A stretch of DNA of 64,000 nt from Daejeonella sp. JGW-45. Its GTDB lineage: Bacteria; Bacteroidota; Bacteroidia; Sphingobacteriales; Sphingobacteriaceae. The stretch lies in NCBI RefSeq assembly GCF_029360805.1, contig NZ_JARKNC010000010.1:485287-549286 (forward strand). The letters run 5' to 3'. A program made the position numbers and the translations under genes. This document shows, one piece after another, positions 50,988 through 60,760 of this stretch (the stretch's first letter is position 1; each line of letters opens with the position of its first letter). The notes beneath the pieces were generated by a model. That model searched no databases. It had not been told where the DNA came from and worked only from the letters and a program-made list of their open reading frames with translations.

Positions 50988-52832
50988 TTAATCTTGAATT
51001 TTTACCCGTAAAAGTTTTATTGAATTTATAAAAACTAAAGTATCTGGAAGCAGATGAATAGCCGCTGCCTGCACCGGTCCAAGTATTCTCATTAAAACCA
51101 ATGTAATACCGATTACATGCACAATTCCAACTCCCACAATAATATTTTCTTTAATCGTCCGAAAAGCCCTTTTACTAATAGCCCTTGCTCTTCCTATCTT
51201 TTCCAGTTTATCCTGCATCAGAACAATATCAGCAGCTTCCATTGCAGCCTCTGTGCCCATTGCTCCCATAGCAATACCGATGTTTGCCTGAACCAAAGCA
51301 GGGGCATCATTTATACCATCACCTACCATAGCCACTTTTTCACCTTTGCTTTGAAGTTCTTTTACAATTTTAATTTTATCCTCAGGCAATAAGTTTGCTC
51401 TGAAGTCTGTTATGCCTACCTGCTCTGAAACGTGTTTAGCTGTTTCTGGATTATCACCGGTAAGCATTACAATATTTTTTACACCACTTTTTCTAAGACC
51501 TTCTATCATTTCTTTTGCGCCCTCCCGTATCGCATCTGATATATAGAAAATGCCTGCTAATTTATTATCCACCGAAAGATAGATAGCTGTATCGGTAAGG
51601 TTTTCTGAAGTTGCAGACATAGGCACTTTGCTTTCTTCCATGTAAGATTTATTGCCCAGTAAAACTTGCTTGCCTTCCACTTTCGCTGAAACACCTCGCC
51701 CTTTTATTACTTCAAAATTTTCCGGCTCAACATAAGTGAGTTTTAATTTATCGGCATAGCTTAAAATTGATTTTGCTAATGGATGGCTTGAACGCCTGTC
51801 AGCAGCAGCAGCTAATTGCACTAAATTATTTTCATTAAAACTCTTATCAATTATTTCAACACGGTTTACTGCGGGAGTTCCGGCTGTTAATGTTCCTGTT
51901 TTATCAAAGACAATTGTAGTAACCTTGGCAAGTTCTTCTAAAAACTTACCGCCCTTAACAAGAATTCCTTCCCGTGCTGCACGGGCAATCGCAGCAATGG
52001 TAACCAGAGGGGTTGCCAGTCCTAATTCTGCTGGAGAAGTAAAAATCAATAAGGCAATTACAAGCTTTACATCACGAGTAAAAAAATAAACAGCGCCAAC
52101 AAAAAGAAATACAACAGGAATAAGCCACGAAGCCACTTTATCGGTAAGCTTTTCGATAGGAGCCTGTTCATTTTCTGCTTCTTCCACCAAAGTTATAATA
52201 CGTGAAAAAACGGTGTCCTTTCCTGCTTTCGTCATTTCAATATCAAGTGCTCCTAATTCAACAATAGTTCCTGCGAAAGCATCACTGCCTACAACTTTTT
52301 CCTGCGGAACGCTTTCTCCCGTGATGGGAGCCTGGTTAACGGAACCTGCGCCCCCTGTAACTTTTCCATCAACCGGAATTTTCTCTCCCGCCCTAACTAA
52401 AACAATATCTCCGATCTTTAGGTCGTCTATTTGGACGGTTTCTTCTTTATCACCTTTTTTTACAACAGCGGTCTTTGGCACCGAACCAATCAACTCTTTA
52501 ATGGAAGCCCTAGCTCTTTCACCACTTGCGCTGGCAATATATTCTGCAATCAGTATGATCATTAGCACAACCGCCCCGGCAAGGTATTCCTTTCCCAAAA
52601 CAGATATGATGACCGCAATAGTGATAAATATCTCCGTACCGATCTTTCTTTCTTTGATAAGATCCTGTCCGGCGGTTTTAACCAGAGAGAAAAGCCCGAA
52701 AGCCATCGCTGCAAGCAAAACAGGCAGGGGAATAACCTCTAAATAAAACAATAGGCTGGTTATTCCGACTGTGAGAATCCGAACGATCTCCCAAAGGAAC
52801 TGACGTGAAAAAAATACTTTTGTAATGTTCAT
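50988..52832 (-). CDS. P1B-type metal ATPase with unusual SPA motif
   Basis: A 614-residue ATPase: TGESVPQ, DKTGTLTAGTP, RRSSHPLAKSI (HP locus) and MVGDGINDAP are present. The ion-binding helix reads FTSPAELGLATPL where copper pumps have CPC and Zn/Cd pumps CPC or SPC, so both cysteines are lost. There is no N-terminal HMA domain. Start at 52832 (MNITKVFFSRQF) is preferred, since the longer frame overlaps the MFS gene. The ion cannot be told; the altered motif suggests either a different specificity or a regulatory form. Confidence 0.85.
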   Translation of the reverse strand: MNITKVFFSRQFLWEIVRILTVGITSLLFYLEVIPLPVLLAAMAFGLFSLVKTAGQDLIKERKIGTEIFITIAVIISVLGKEYLAGAVVLMIILIAEYIASASGERARASIKELIGSVPKTAVVKKGDKEETVQIDDLKIGDIVLVRAGEKIPVDGKVTGGAGSVNQAPITGESVPQEKVVGSDAFAGTIVELGALDIEMTKAGKDTVFSRIITLVEEAENEQAPIEKLTDKVASWLIPVVFLFVGAVYFFTRDVKLVIALLIFTSPAELGLATPLVTIAAIARAAREGILVKGGKFLEELAKVTTIVFDKTGTLTAGTPAVNRVEIIDKSFNENNLVQLAAAADRRSSHPLAKSILSYADKLKLTYVEPENFEVIKGRGVSAKVEGKQVLLGNKSYMEESKVPMSATSENLTDTAIYLSVDNKLAGIFYISDAIREGAKEMIEGLRKSGVKNIVMLTGDNPETAKHVSEQVGITDFRANLLPEDKIKIVKELQSKGEKVAMVGDGINDAPALVQANIGIAMGAMGTEAAMEAADIVLMQDKLEKIGRARAISKRAFRTIKENIIVGVGIVHVIGITLVLMRILGPVQAAAIHLLPDTLVFINSIKLLRVKIQD

Positions 52833-52843
52833 AAGTAAATGAT

Positions 52844-54100
52844 TTAATAGCTGCTTGAAACTGTATTCCAACGTAATTTTTTGTTTTTTGCCCTAAAGAA
52901 TAAAACCGCAGCGGTCAATAATCCCAGGGTCATAAACCCACCAATTAAAAAATTTGTGTTGGGGTACTGAGTACCGAGATAGCCTGCAATGGGATAAGCA
53001 ATAGCCCACCATAGATGCGAAAACGCAAAATGTGAACCATACACTTTCCCCTGCTCATGTTCATCAATGTTCTCTCCTATAAGTGTCTCTGACGGAATTT
53101 CGGCTAAACTTTGCCCCAATCCTGCAAGCAACCATAGCAGTAGTAAAGGATAATAACTCAAATAGTTTGCTCCGATTATGGCAAATCCTAAAAACAGTGC
53201 CCCGGTAATCAGCGAAATAGTCCGTGATCTTGATTTATCAATGCTTCCCGATAGAAAGGCAGCAATTGAAGCGCCTATTCCAAAAAATGCCATGACAATC
53301 CCGTAATGCTTGTCGGTAAGCTGCAGTCCTGATTTAATATGGGCAACAGTGTTTACTAAAATTTGTGCTCCCGCGACAGCGGAGATAAATTCTATAGCCA
53401 ATGCGAATTGTAACAACTTATTGCCAAATAACAAGCGGACGCCTTTCAAAACGTCTTGCCAAGTCGAGAGTTTCTTACCAACAGCTTTGGGCCCCTGGAT
53501 CTGAGCGCCCGGCAGTGTGAAAATTAATATTCCGGCGATAACGAAGGATGCTGCATCAATAAAGAATATTTGTCTCGCTCCAAACCATATCGTCACTATA
53601 CCTGCCAGGCCAGGCCCCAGAATACCTAATAATTGGTAGGTGCCGGTAGACAATCCTATTGCCTGCCGGTAATCTGTTTTACTGACAATATGCGGAATGA
53701 TGGCTTTGTAGGTAGGTGTAAAAAAGGCATTAAAAACATTGAGTAAAAACACCAGTAAGTAGATCTGCCACTCGTCTGTGATGAACGGGAAACAAGCCAC
53801 AATAACCATCCGGATAAAGTGCGTAATGTACAGGATCTTCTTGCGGTCAATTTTATCTGCCAAAACACCGGCAAAAGGAGAAAACACGATAAAAGCAGTA
53901 ACACGTAAGGTAAGGGCAGAAGCCAGAATTACTGCCGCATTTTCCTTTCCAAATTGGTAAGATATAAGGGCCAGCCCAACCCAGGTAAATGCATCACCCA
54001 GCAGACTGACGGTCTGAGCAAGATACAATCTGGCAAAGACACCATTCTTAAGGGGTTCAAAGGGTTTGGTGAGCGTACCTAACTTGTTAAATAACTGCAT
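52844..54100 (-). CDS. Major facilitator transporter
   Basis: A 418-residue protein with twelve helices: AQTVSLLGDAFTWVGLALIS, then FSPFAGVLADKIDRKKILYI (MFS loop) and the second half starting FALAIEFISAVAGAQILV. It resembles the EntS-like group of exporters. It lies 12 bp before the P-type ATPase gene (10 bp after the adaptor). A broken 5' copy is at 5252-5621. Substrate unknown. Confidence 0.87.
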   Translation of the reverse strand: MQLFNKLGTLTKPFEPLKNGVFARLYLAQTVSLLGDAFTWVGLALISYQFGKENAAVILASALTLRVTAFIVFSPFAGVLADKIDRKKILYITHFIRMVIVACFPFITDEWQIYLLVFLLNVFNAFFTPTYKAIIPHIVSKTDYRQAIGLSTGTYQLLGILGPGLAGIVTIWFGARQIFFIDAASFVIAGILIFTLPGAQIQGPKAVGKKLSTWQDVLKGVRLLFGNKLLQFALAIEFISAVAGAQILVNTVAHIKSGLQLTDKHYGIVMAFFGIGASIAAFLSGSIDKSRSRTISLITGALFLGFAIIGANYLSYYPLLLLWLLAGLGQSLAEIPSETLIGENIDEHEQGKVYGSHFAFSHLWWAIAYPIAGYLGTQYPNTNFLIGGFMTLGLLTAAVLFFRAKNKKLRWNTVSSSY

Positions 54101-54109
54101 ATAGAGGGC

Positions 54110-55273
54110 CTATTCTTCTACATTTTTCATAGCTGATAATAGTGCGTAAGCGCCCTTTAAAACGAGCTGTGAACCCTGATTAAACTGTTGAGGAAGAATT
54201 ACTTCAGTGTAATTATCTTCTTCTATCCCCCTTTTTATCGGAATCATTTTGAACGTGTATCCTTTGGCATCATTTTTCAGCTGAATAAACAGGTAATCAT
54301 CTCCGGCATCGTTGACAATAGCATCGCTGGGTACCGCCGTTACCAGATCTTCAGTTACGGAAATTAAGGCTTTGGCATACATTCCGGGAATCAGCGAAGC
54401 GCCCACATTTTCTATATGGCAATGGACCGGGACTGTCCCTTCGGTTCCTGTTGCTTTACCTATTAAAAACACCTTCGCTACCCGGTTATACTCATTAGAA
54501 TTGGCCAAAGCAAAGCGAATAGACTGTCCTACCTTAATTCGTGAAGCATCTTTTTCATACACATTCAATGCCAGGTGAAGGTCACTTTTATCACCCAGTT
54601 CAAACAGCACATCGGTAGGCATAACATATTTTCCTTTGTTAACAGTACTGGTAATTACATATCCGCTGATGGGCGAATAAAGGTTACTCGTTCTGGATAT
54701 TCTGCCGGCCTGTAAACTGTTGACATTAATACCTATTAACGACAATTTTTGCTGCAGCCCGCTCATTCTTGCGCGCATCATTTTAAGTTCGGAGCTAACC
54801 TGTTGAAATGTTTTGGCTGAGTTCACATCTTCTTTACGTAGTTCTTCCTGACGCTTGTATTCCAATTGAAGGAATTCCATACGGCTTCTGCTTTCCAGAT
54901 ATTGTTGTTGGATGTCAATAAATTCGGGGTTTTCTATTATAGCAACCACTTGCCCCTTTCGGACTTCCTGACCAGGCAGTAATCCGTTACTTCTGACGTA
55001 GCCACCTAATGGAGCGGATATGAACACCATACTCTCTGGTGCTAAATCCAGCTCTCCGCTAGCCTTGATTACGTTACTCAAGTTACGCATTTCAATTTCC
55101 CCTAGTTGAATATCAGCTACTTTATACTGATCTTTTGTGAGAGATACCTCGTCTGTAACCTTAGTTTCTGCTTCGGTTTCTACTGCAACTTCTTTATTTG
55201 TTTGATTACATCCCATGACGGTTAACCCTATCATTGAAAGGCATATTATTTTATTGAGGAGTTTCATATTCAA
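54110..55273 (-). CDS. CzcB/CusB-type adaptor lipoprotein
   Basis: A 387-residue adaptor with lipobox (GLTVMGC, Cys 22), first lipoyl half (MVFISAPLGGYVRSNGLLPG), coiled-coil (LEYKRQEELRKEDVNSAKTF), second half (NLYSPISGYVITSTVNKGKY), barrel and C-terminal domain ending LVLKGAYALLSAM. It joins the inner-membrane pump and the outer-membrane part. Starts 17 bp after the fusion pump. Confidence 0.9.
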   Translation of the reverse strand: MNMKLLNKIICLSMIGLTVMGCNQTNKEVAVETEAETKVTDEVSLTKDQYKVADIQLGEIEMRNLSNVIKASGELDLAPESMVFISAPLGGYVRSNGLLPGQEVRKGQVVAIIENPEFIDIQQQYLESRSRMEFLQLEYKRQEELRKEDVNSAKTFQQVSSELKMMRARMSGLQQKLSLIGINVNSLQAGRISRTSNLYSPISGYVITSTVNKGKYVMPTDVLFELGDKSDLHLALNVYEKDASRIKVGQSIRFALANSNEYNRVAKVFLIGKATGTEGTVPVHCHIENVGASLIPGMYAKALISVTEDLVTAVPSDAIVNDAGDDYLFIQLKNDAKGYTFKMIPIKRGIEEDNYTEVILPQQFNQGSQLVLKGAYALLSAMKNVEE

Positions 55274-55290
55274 TTTTTATTTTAATTCGT

Positions 55291-58200
55291 TTATTTCTTG
55301 CCTATAATATTTTCTATATCCAATACAGCTTGGTTATACAAATACAGCTCTTGCATGTAATCCGATTTAATTTTAATCGATACCGACATGCTTTGCAAAT
55401 ACTGTAAATATTCGATCTCTCCACCCTTGAACGCCTTGTCAGCATTTTGAATAATGAGGTCGGCTTGTGTCAATGCGCTCTTTTCATAATAATCCAGTGC
55501 GCTTCTGTGCTTATTGTATTCCTGGATCAACTGCTGCAATTCACCCTGAAAAATCGTTTGTTGAAATTGCAGATTGGTAGCCGCTATCTGCTCATTGATC
55601 CTGGATGCATTAATCTTAGCCCTGTTACCACCCGGCAAAATCGGAATTCCAATTCCTAATTGAAATCCGATAAAGCGATCTGCTCCGGAGAAATTCTGTG
55701 GAATTCCGTTTACATTCTGAATCCCTCGGAATGACTGGTTAAAATAACCAACAGTGAAATCAGGGAGGCGTCTAGCTTGCTGGAGCGTAGTTTCACTACG
55801 CCGCACATTGATCTCCTGTTCCAAAAATTTCAGGTAGGGATTCTGATTAATTGTAGAACTGTCCTGAGGTATCACAAGCGGTTTTTTAGTTAGAACAACG
55901 TCTACGTAAATACTATCCTTCGTGTCCAGAAGTGTTTGTAGCTTATTTTGCGCGATCATCACGTCAGCCTTGTTCTGAACAATTGCATTTTTAAGTTCCA
56001 TTAGCTGGGTCTCAGAAGTCACTTTTTCTAAACGGTTGCTCTCACCGGTTCTGTAACGCAAGTCACTTGCTTTCGCAAGATTACTGTATAGGCTGTCCTG
56101 ATAACTAAAAAGCCTTTCTTTTCCATTTAAGTAAATCAGTTCGTAATAAACCGATTTTACCTGCCTTACCAGGTCATTTTCAGAAATTGCTAAAGATTGT
56201 TCACTTCTTTTAATCAGCTGATCCGCCAGTCTTGACTGATTGCTGTAGACGGAAGGAAAGTCTGTTTTTTGTGCGATAAGGAAATGATTGTCCTGATTGC
56301 TGCTGTTAATCTGCCCCTGTTGATAGGTAATATTGGTTCGATCAAGAGTAACAGAACCTTTTTTCAAACTTTTTTGCAGATCAATTTCATAGGCAGCAAC
56401 TTTCAAGCTGCCGTTGTTTTTTATGGCTTCCTCAATAGCCTGCTCCAGGGTAACTTTCCTTCCACTTATATTTTGAGCAGACGATGTGAAGGGGATTAAT
56501 AGTCCTGTGACTCCTATTACAATAGCGATTAGGAGAGTTTTTAGGCCTGATTTCATTTTTACAGATTTCTTTTTACGTTCAAATAAAATATATAAAACCG
56601 GCAATACGATGAGTGTTAACAACGTAGCTGTAATTAGCCCACCTATAACTACCGTAGCCAAAGGTCTTTGAACCTCAGCACCTGACGAGTTCGAAATTGC
56701 CATGGGTAAAAAGCCTAAGGATGCAACAGCCGCCGTCATCAATACAGGCCGGAGCCTGATCTTTGTACCGGTTAAAACCCGTTCGTTAACATCATCCATG
56801 CCATCTTTCTTTAAGCGGTTGAATTCAGATATCAAAACAATACCATTCAGCACAGCCACTCCAAAGAGAGCAATAAAACCCACCCCAGCCGAAATACTGA
56901 ATGACATCCCCCGGATCAGTAAAGCAAAAACACCCCCTATGGCAGACAAGGGGATTGCCGTAAAAATGAGGAAGCTTTGTGAGATGGAATGAAACGTAAA
57001 ATATAACAAAACCAGAATTAGCAATAAGGCCACCGGAAGGGCAATTGCTAAACGGGCGTTTGCTGCCTTTAGGTTTTCAAATTGTCCGCCATAAGTGGTA
57101 TAATACCCCGGAGGCAGCTTTAATTTACTGTCTAACGTTCCCTGGATCTCTTCCACAATACTCTCTACATCCCGGTTCCGAACATTAAAACCAATCGTTA
57201 TCCGCCTTTTGGTATCATCACGCTGGATTTGGTTAGGTCCATTTACAAAATCAACCGCGGCTACTTCTTCTAATGGTATTTGCTGGCCTGTTCGAGTAGT
57301 TACATACAATCCCCTGACATCCTGTAAGCTTTGGCGATCTTCTTTATCCAGCCGTACAACCAAATCAAATCGCCTTTCGCCTTCATACACAACTCCAGCA
57401 GCTTCCCCTGCGAAGGCAGTTTTAATGGTACTATTTATATCGTCAATATTTAAGCCATACTGGGCAATACGGTCACGGTTAAATTTGATCTGGATTTGGG
57501 GTAAACCCGTAACTTCTTCCACATATACATCATAAACACCCTCTACAGGTTTAATTAACTTTCCGATTTTCGAAGCTTCACTGGTTAAAACATCCAGGTC
57601 TTCACCATAAATTTTAATCGACACATCCTGTTTGGCTCCGGTAATTAATTCATTAAAACGCATTTGAATAGGCTGTTGAAATCCAAAAGTAACACCAGGA
57701 ATAACGGATAATGCTTCCTGCATCTTTTCAGCCAGCTCTTCCCTTGACGAGGCGCTGGTCCAGTCTTTTTTGTCTTTCAAGATGATCATCATATCACCGG
57801 CTTCAATAGGCATTGGATCCGTTGGTATTTCGCCGGATCCGATCTTATTGACCACCTGCTTCACTTCAGGAAACTGAGAAAGAATTATTTTTTGAGCTTT
57901 TGTTGAAGCATCTATTATTTGATCAATCGAACTGCCGGTTAGCACCCGCGTTTCGACAGCGAAGTCACCCTCGTCCAACTGGGGAATGAATTCACCGCCC
58001 AAACGGGTAAAGGCAAATAAGCTCACCAAAAATAATGCTACTGCAATAACTACTACACCTATTTTATGCCGGATAGCAAGATTGATAACCGGACGATATA
58101 CTCGTTGGAAGAAATCCATCATACGGTCTGAAAAATTCCTTTTGTGAGTGGTATTTTTACTCAGACCTAAAGCCGACATCATGGGAACATAGGTAAGCGA

Positions 58201-59682
58201 TAAAATAAATGCACCTATGATAGCGAACATTACTGTTTGAGCCATAGGCCGAAACATTTTCCCTTCGATTCCTATCAGCGCTAAAAGAGGCAAATAAACA
58301 ATTAAAATAATGATCTGCCCAAAGGCTGCTGAATTCATCATTTTACTGGAGCTTTCATAGACCTGTGTATCCATCTGGTCCTGGTTCAGCCTTTTCAGGC
58401 CTACATGGTGATGCTTACTCATGCTGATCCGGTGCAGTACACTCTCGACAATAATTACAGCGCCATCCACAATCAAACCAAAGTCTATTGCCCCCAGACT
58501 CATCAGGTTACCAGATACACCAAAAAGGTTCATCATAGAGATAGCAAAAAGCATTGAAAGAGGTATAACCGAAGCCACTACCAATCCTGCCCTAAGATTT
58601 CCAAGAAACAGGATCAGAATGAAAATAACGATCAATGCGCCCTCTATCAGGTTAGTGGTGACCGTGCTGATCGCATTGTCAACCAGCTTCTTACGATCGA
58701 GAAAAGGTTCTATGTCCACGCCTTCAGGCAGGGTCTTTTTAATTTGTTCGATCCGGGCCTTGACATTATTGATCACTTCAGACGAGTTGGCGCCCTTGAG
58801 CATCATCACTATTCCTGTCACAATTTCACCCTCGCCGTTGCGCGTTGCCGCGCCATATCGAACACCGTTGCCAAATTGGACTTTGGCCACATCCCTGATT
58901 AATACGGGCGTTTGGTTATCTGTTTCTATAACTATTTTTTCGATATCTTCAATATTTTCAACAAGACCTTCACTCCGGATGAAATAGGCATTTGGAGACT
59001 TGTTTATATAAGCTCCGCCTGTATTCTGATTATTGGTTTCCAGCGCATCGAAAATATCCGATATGCTGACTTGCAAACTGCGCATCCTGTCGGGATTTAC
59101 CGCTATTTCATACTGTTTGACATATCCCCCAAAACCGCTTACTTCTGCTACCCCTGGAGTACCCAAAAGTTGCCGCTTAATAATCCAATCCTGGATGGTT
59201 CGCAGCTCCATTGGAGTATATTTCTTCTCATAACCCGGCTTAGGGTGAATAACATATTGATAGATCTCCCCCAAACCGGTGGTAACCGGAGCCATTTCCG
59301 GTTTACCTACACCTTCGGGTATTTGTTTGGCGGCATCTCCAAGACGTTCATTGATCTGCTGACGGGCCCAGTAGATGTCAACATCCTCGTTGAACACTAC
59401 TGTCACCAGGGATAAACCGAATCGTGAAAAAGACCTGATCTGTTTAATTCCGGGGATGCTCGCCATGGTTTGTTCGACCGGAAAGGTTATCAATCTTTCA
59501 GCTTCCTGGGCGGCTAAAGTAGGAGTGACCGTAATGACCATTACCTGATTATCAGTTATATCAGGAACTGCGTCAATAGGGAGTTTAGTTACAGAATACA
59601 CCCCCCAGCAGATCAACGCAAGCGTGAATAATCCGACAACCAGTTTGTTTTTTATCGAAAAGAGAATAATCTTATTTAACAT
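55291..59682 (-). CDS. CzcA-type heavy-metal RND pump fused to an outer-membrane CzcC domain
   Basis: 1463 residues. The first 1040 are a heavy-metal pump with twelve helices, GAIDFGLIVDGAVIIVESVL in helix 4 and RLRPVLMTAAVASLGFLPMA. Residues 1043-1463 form a TolC/CzcC domain (KVTLEQAIEEAIKNNGSLKV, FPSVYSNQSRLADQLIKRSE). The link is MKSGLKTLLIAIVIGVTGLL, a former signal peptide with its own ATG at 56556. Two metal RND pumps are present in the window; this one is complete. A palindrome at 59803-59822 precedes it. Confidence 0.92.
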   Translation of the reverse strand: MLNKIILFSIKNKLVVGLFTLALICWGVYSVTKLPIDAVPDITDNQVMVITVTPTLAAQEAERLITFPVEQTMASIPGIKQIRSFSRFGLSLVTVVFNEDVDIYWARQQINERLGDAAKQIPEGVGKPEMAPVTTGLGEIYQYVIHPKPGYEKKYTPMELRTIQDWIIKRQLLGTPGVAEVSGFGGYVKQYEIAVNPDRMRSLQVSISDIFDALETNNQNTGGAYINKSPNAYFIRSEGLVENIEDIEKIVIETDNQTPVLIRDVAKVQFGNGVRYGAATRNGEGEIVTGIVMMLKGANSSEVINNVKARIEQIKKTLPEGVDIEPFLDRKKLVDNAISTVTTNLIEGALIVIFILILFLGNLRAGLVVASVIPLSMLFAISMMNLFGVSGNLMSLGAIDFGLIVDGAVIIVESVLHRISMSKHHHVGLKRLNQDQMDTQVYESSSKMMNSAAFGQIIILIVYLPLLALIGIEGKMFRPMAQTVMFAIIGAFILSLTYVPMMSALGLSKNTTHKRNFSDRMMDFFQRVYRPVINLAIRHKIGVVVIAVALFLVSLFAFTRLGGEFIPQLDEGDFAVETRVLTGSSIDQIIDASTKAQKIILSQFPEVKQVVNKIGSGEIPTDPMPIEAGDMMIILKDKKDWTSASSREELAEKMQEALSVIPGVTFGFQQPIQMRFNELITGAKQDVSIKIYGEDLDVLTSEASKIGKLIKPVEGVYDVYVEEVTGLPQIQIKFNRDRIAQYGLNIDDINSTIKTAFAGEAAGVVYEGERRFDLVVRLDKEDRQSLQDVRGLYVTTRTGQQIPLEEVAAVDFVNGPNQIQRDDTKRRITIGFNVRNRDVESIVEEIQGTLDSKLKLPPGYYTTYGGQFENLKAANARLAIALPVALLLILVLLYFTFHSISQSFLIFTAIPLSAIGGVFALLIRGMSFSISAGVGFIALFGVAVLNGIVLISEFNRLKKDGMDDVNERVLTGTKIRLRPVLMTAAVASLGFLPMAISNSSGAEVQRPLATVVIGGLITATLLTLIVLPVLYILFERKKKSVKMKSGLKTLLIAIVIGVTGLLIPFTSSAQNISGRKVTLEQAIEEAIKNNGSLKVAAYEIDLQKSLKKGSVTLDRTNITYQQGQINSSNQDNHFLIAQKTDFPSVYSNQSRLADQLIKRSEQSLAISENDLVRQVKSVYYELIYLNGKERLFSYQDSLYSNLAKASDLRYRTGESNRLEKVTSETQLMELKNAIVQNKADVMIAQNKLQTLLDTKDSIYVDVVLTKKPLVIPQDSSTINQNPYLKFLEQEINVRRSETTLQQARRLPDFTVGYFNQSFRGIQNVNGIPQNFSGADRFIGFQLGIGIPILPGGNRAKINASRINEQIAATNLQFQQTIFQGELQQLIQEYNKHRSALDYYEKSALTQADLIIQNADKAFKGGEIEYLQYLQSMSVSIKIKSDYMQELYLYNQAVLDIENIIGKK

Positions 59683-59802
59683 TTGTATGAACAGTTAAAT
59701 GGAATTTAAGTGTAATCAGGTCCGTGTCCAAGTTTATAAAAAAACTGGGTCAGCAGATGCCGGATACACGAAATGAATTAATACAGGGTGTGGTATTAGA
59801 AG

Positions 59803-59822
59803 AATTGACCTTAAGGTCAATT
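59803..59822. promoter_or_regulatory. 20-bp perfect palindrome upstream of the CzcA-CzcC fusion gene
   Basis: AATTGACCTTAAGGTCAATT is a perfect palindrome 121 bp before the pump start and 48 bp after the stop of the header gene. It looks like an operator for a metal-responsive repressor or activator; none is encoded nearby. Confidence 0.6.
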
Positions 59823-59869
59823 ATATAAATCGTGTAAGATTTATAGGGTTATACTAATACATAGGGAAA

Positions 59870-60262
59870 TTAACAGGAAGGGGGGCCTCGGAAGGAGAGG
59901 GAGCTTATATTGCAACTTGATGGTATCTTTACATCTTGCCAAAATCGTTGTTTCTTATAATTGCTATACCAAACAAGTCGGTATTCTATAATATCGAGAT
60001 ACGGTATATGATAAAAAGTTTTAATTTGAAAGTCAGCTTTTTTCTCAACGGAAGTCAAATAAATTAAATTGCGCTCAGTGGCACCATGTTCAAAGTGAGA
60101 AAATATATCCCCCAGATTAGTTAATCCATTGTTCGATGAGGCTGTTAGTGGAGCGGAATGTTCAGACATAGATATATCTACCTCATCTATGTGGGGTACA
60201 ATATCATGTCCCATTATCACCATAAGTGATAGCAGAAATGCTATATGTCTAATAACTTTCAT
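59870..60262 (-). CDS. Small exported protein, header of the CzcA operon (paralogue A)
   Basis: A 130-residue protein starting MKVIRHIAFLLSLMVIMGHD at 60262, a signal peptide; the longer frame to 60286 has no better start. Contents: LGDIFSHFEHGATERNLIYL and the end SSCNISSLSFRGPPSC. It is a paralogue of the protein at 60761-61174 (same MI-GH, IFS-FEH and SFRGPP segments). Lies just before the pump gene. No known domain. Confidence 0.6.
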   Translation of the reverse strand: MKVIRHIAFLLSLMVIMGHDIVPHIDEVDISMSEHSAPLTASSNNGLTNLGDIFSHFEHGATERNLIYLTSVEKKADFQIKTFYHIPYLDIIEYRLVWYSNYKKQRFWQDVKIPSSCNISSLSFRGPPSC

Positions 60263-60412
60263 CCAAGTAAAACCACAATCTACCAAATTGAGTCGCTAAA
60301 GTAATCATTTAATTTAAGTTATTGAAATTTGCCAACATTTAGCTTTCCTTTTTTTGCCTATAATTCCAGCTAAAACGGGTTTATGTACCATGTTGAAGAA
60401 ACTCCAACACCT

Positions 60413-60607
60413 CTACTCAAGAAAAAGCATCACATGTTCATAGATAATAATAACCATCCCTGCGAAAAATATTAGACATAATATTAGAACAACAATATCT
60501 GACCAGGTCATTGGCTTCTTTTTCTTTTTTACTTTTCGTTTAGCCGTTCCAAAATTGGGTGTTGGAGATCGATATTGTATTTTTCTTTTAGTATTCCGCT
60601 TTTTCAT
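60413..60607 (-). CDS. Small basic single-span membrane protein
   Basis: A 64-residue protein. The N-terminal half is Lys/Arg-rich (MKKRNTKRKIQYRSPTPNFG, KRKVKKKKKPM); the rest is one helix (WSDIVVLILCLIFFAGMVII). It sits between the two header proteins. No known domain. Confidence 0.5.
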   Translation of the reverse strand: MKKRNTKRKIQYRSPTPNFGTAKRKVKKKKKPMTWSDIVVLILCLIFFAGMVIIIYEHVMLFLE

Positions 60608-60760
60608 GTGCCATCATCATCCTGTTTAAGTCTTGAATATTAGCCAGGGGCCCTGGGTTAAAAGTGTCCGAATTTGGTACAGCTGATTGTAAAACTAAAG
60701 GAATAATTCAGGCTTAATACTCATACAATAGTATCTAAGCTGATGATCCAGGAGCAGTGG

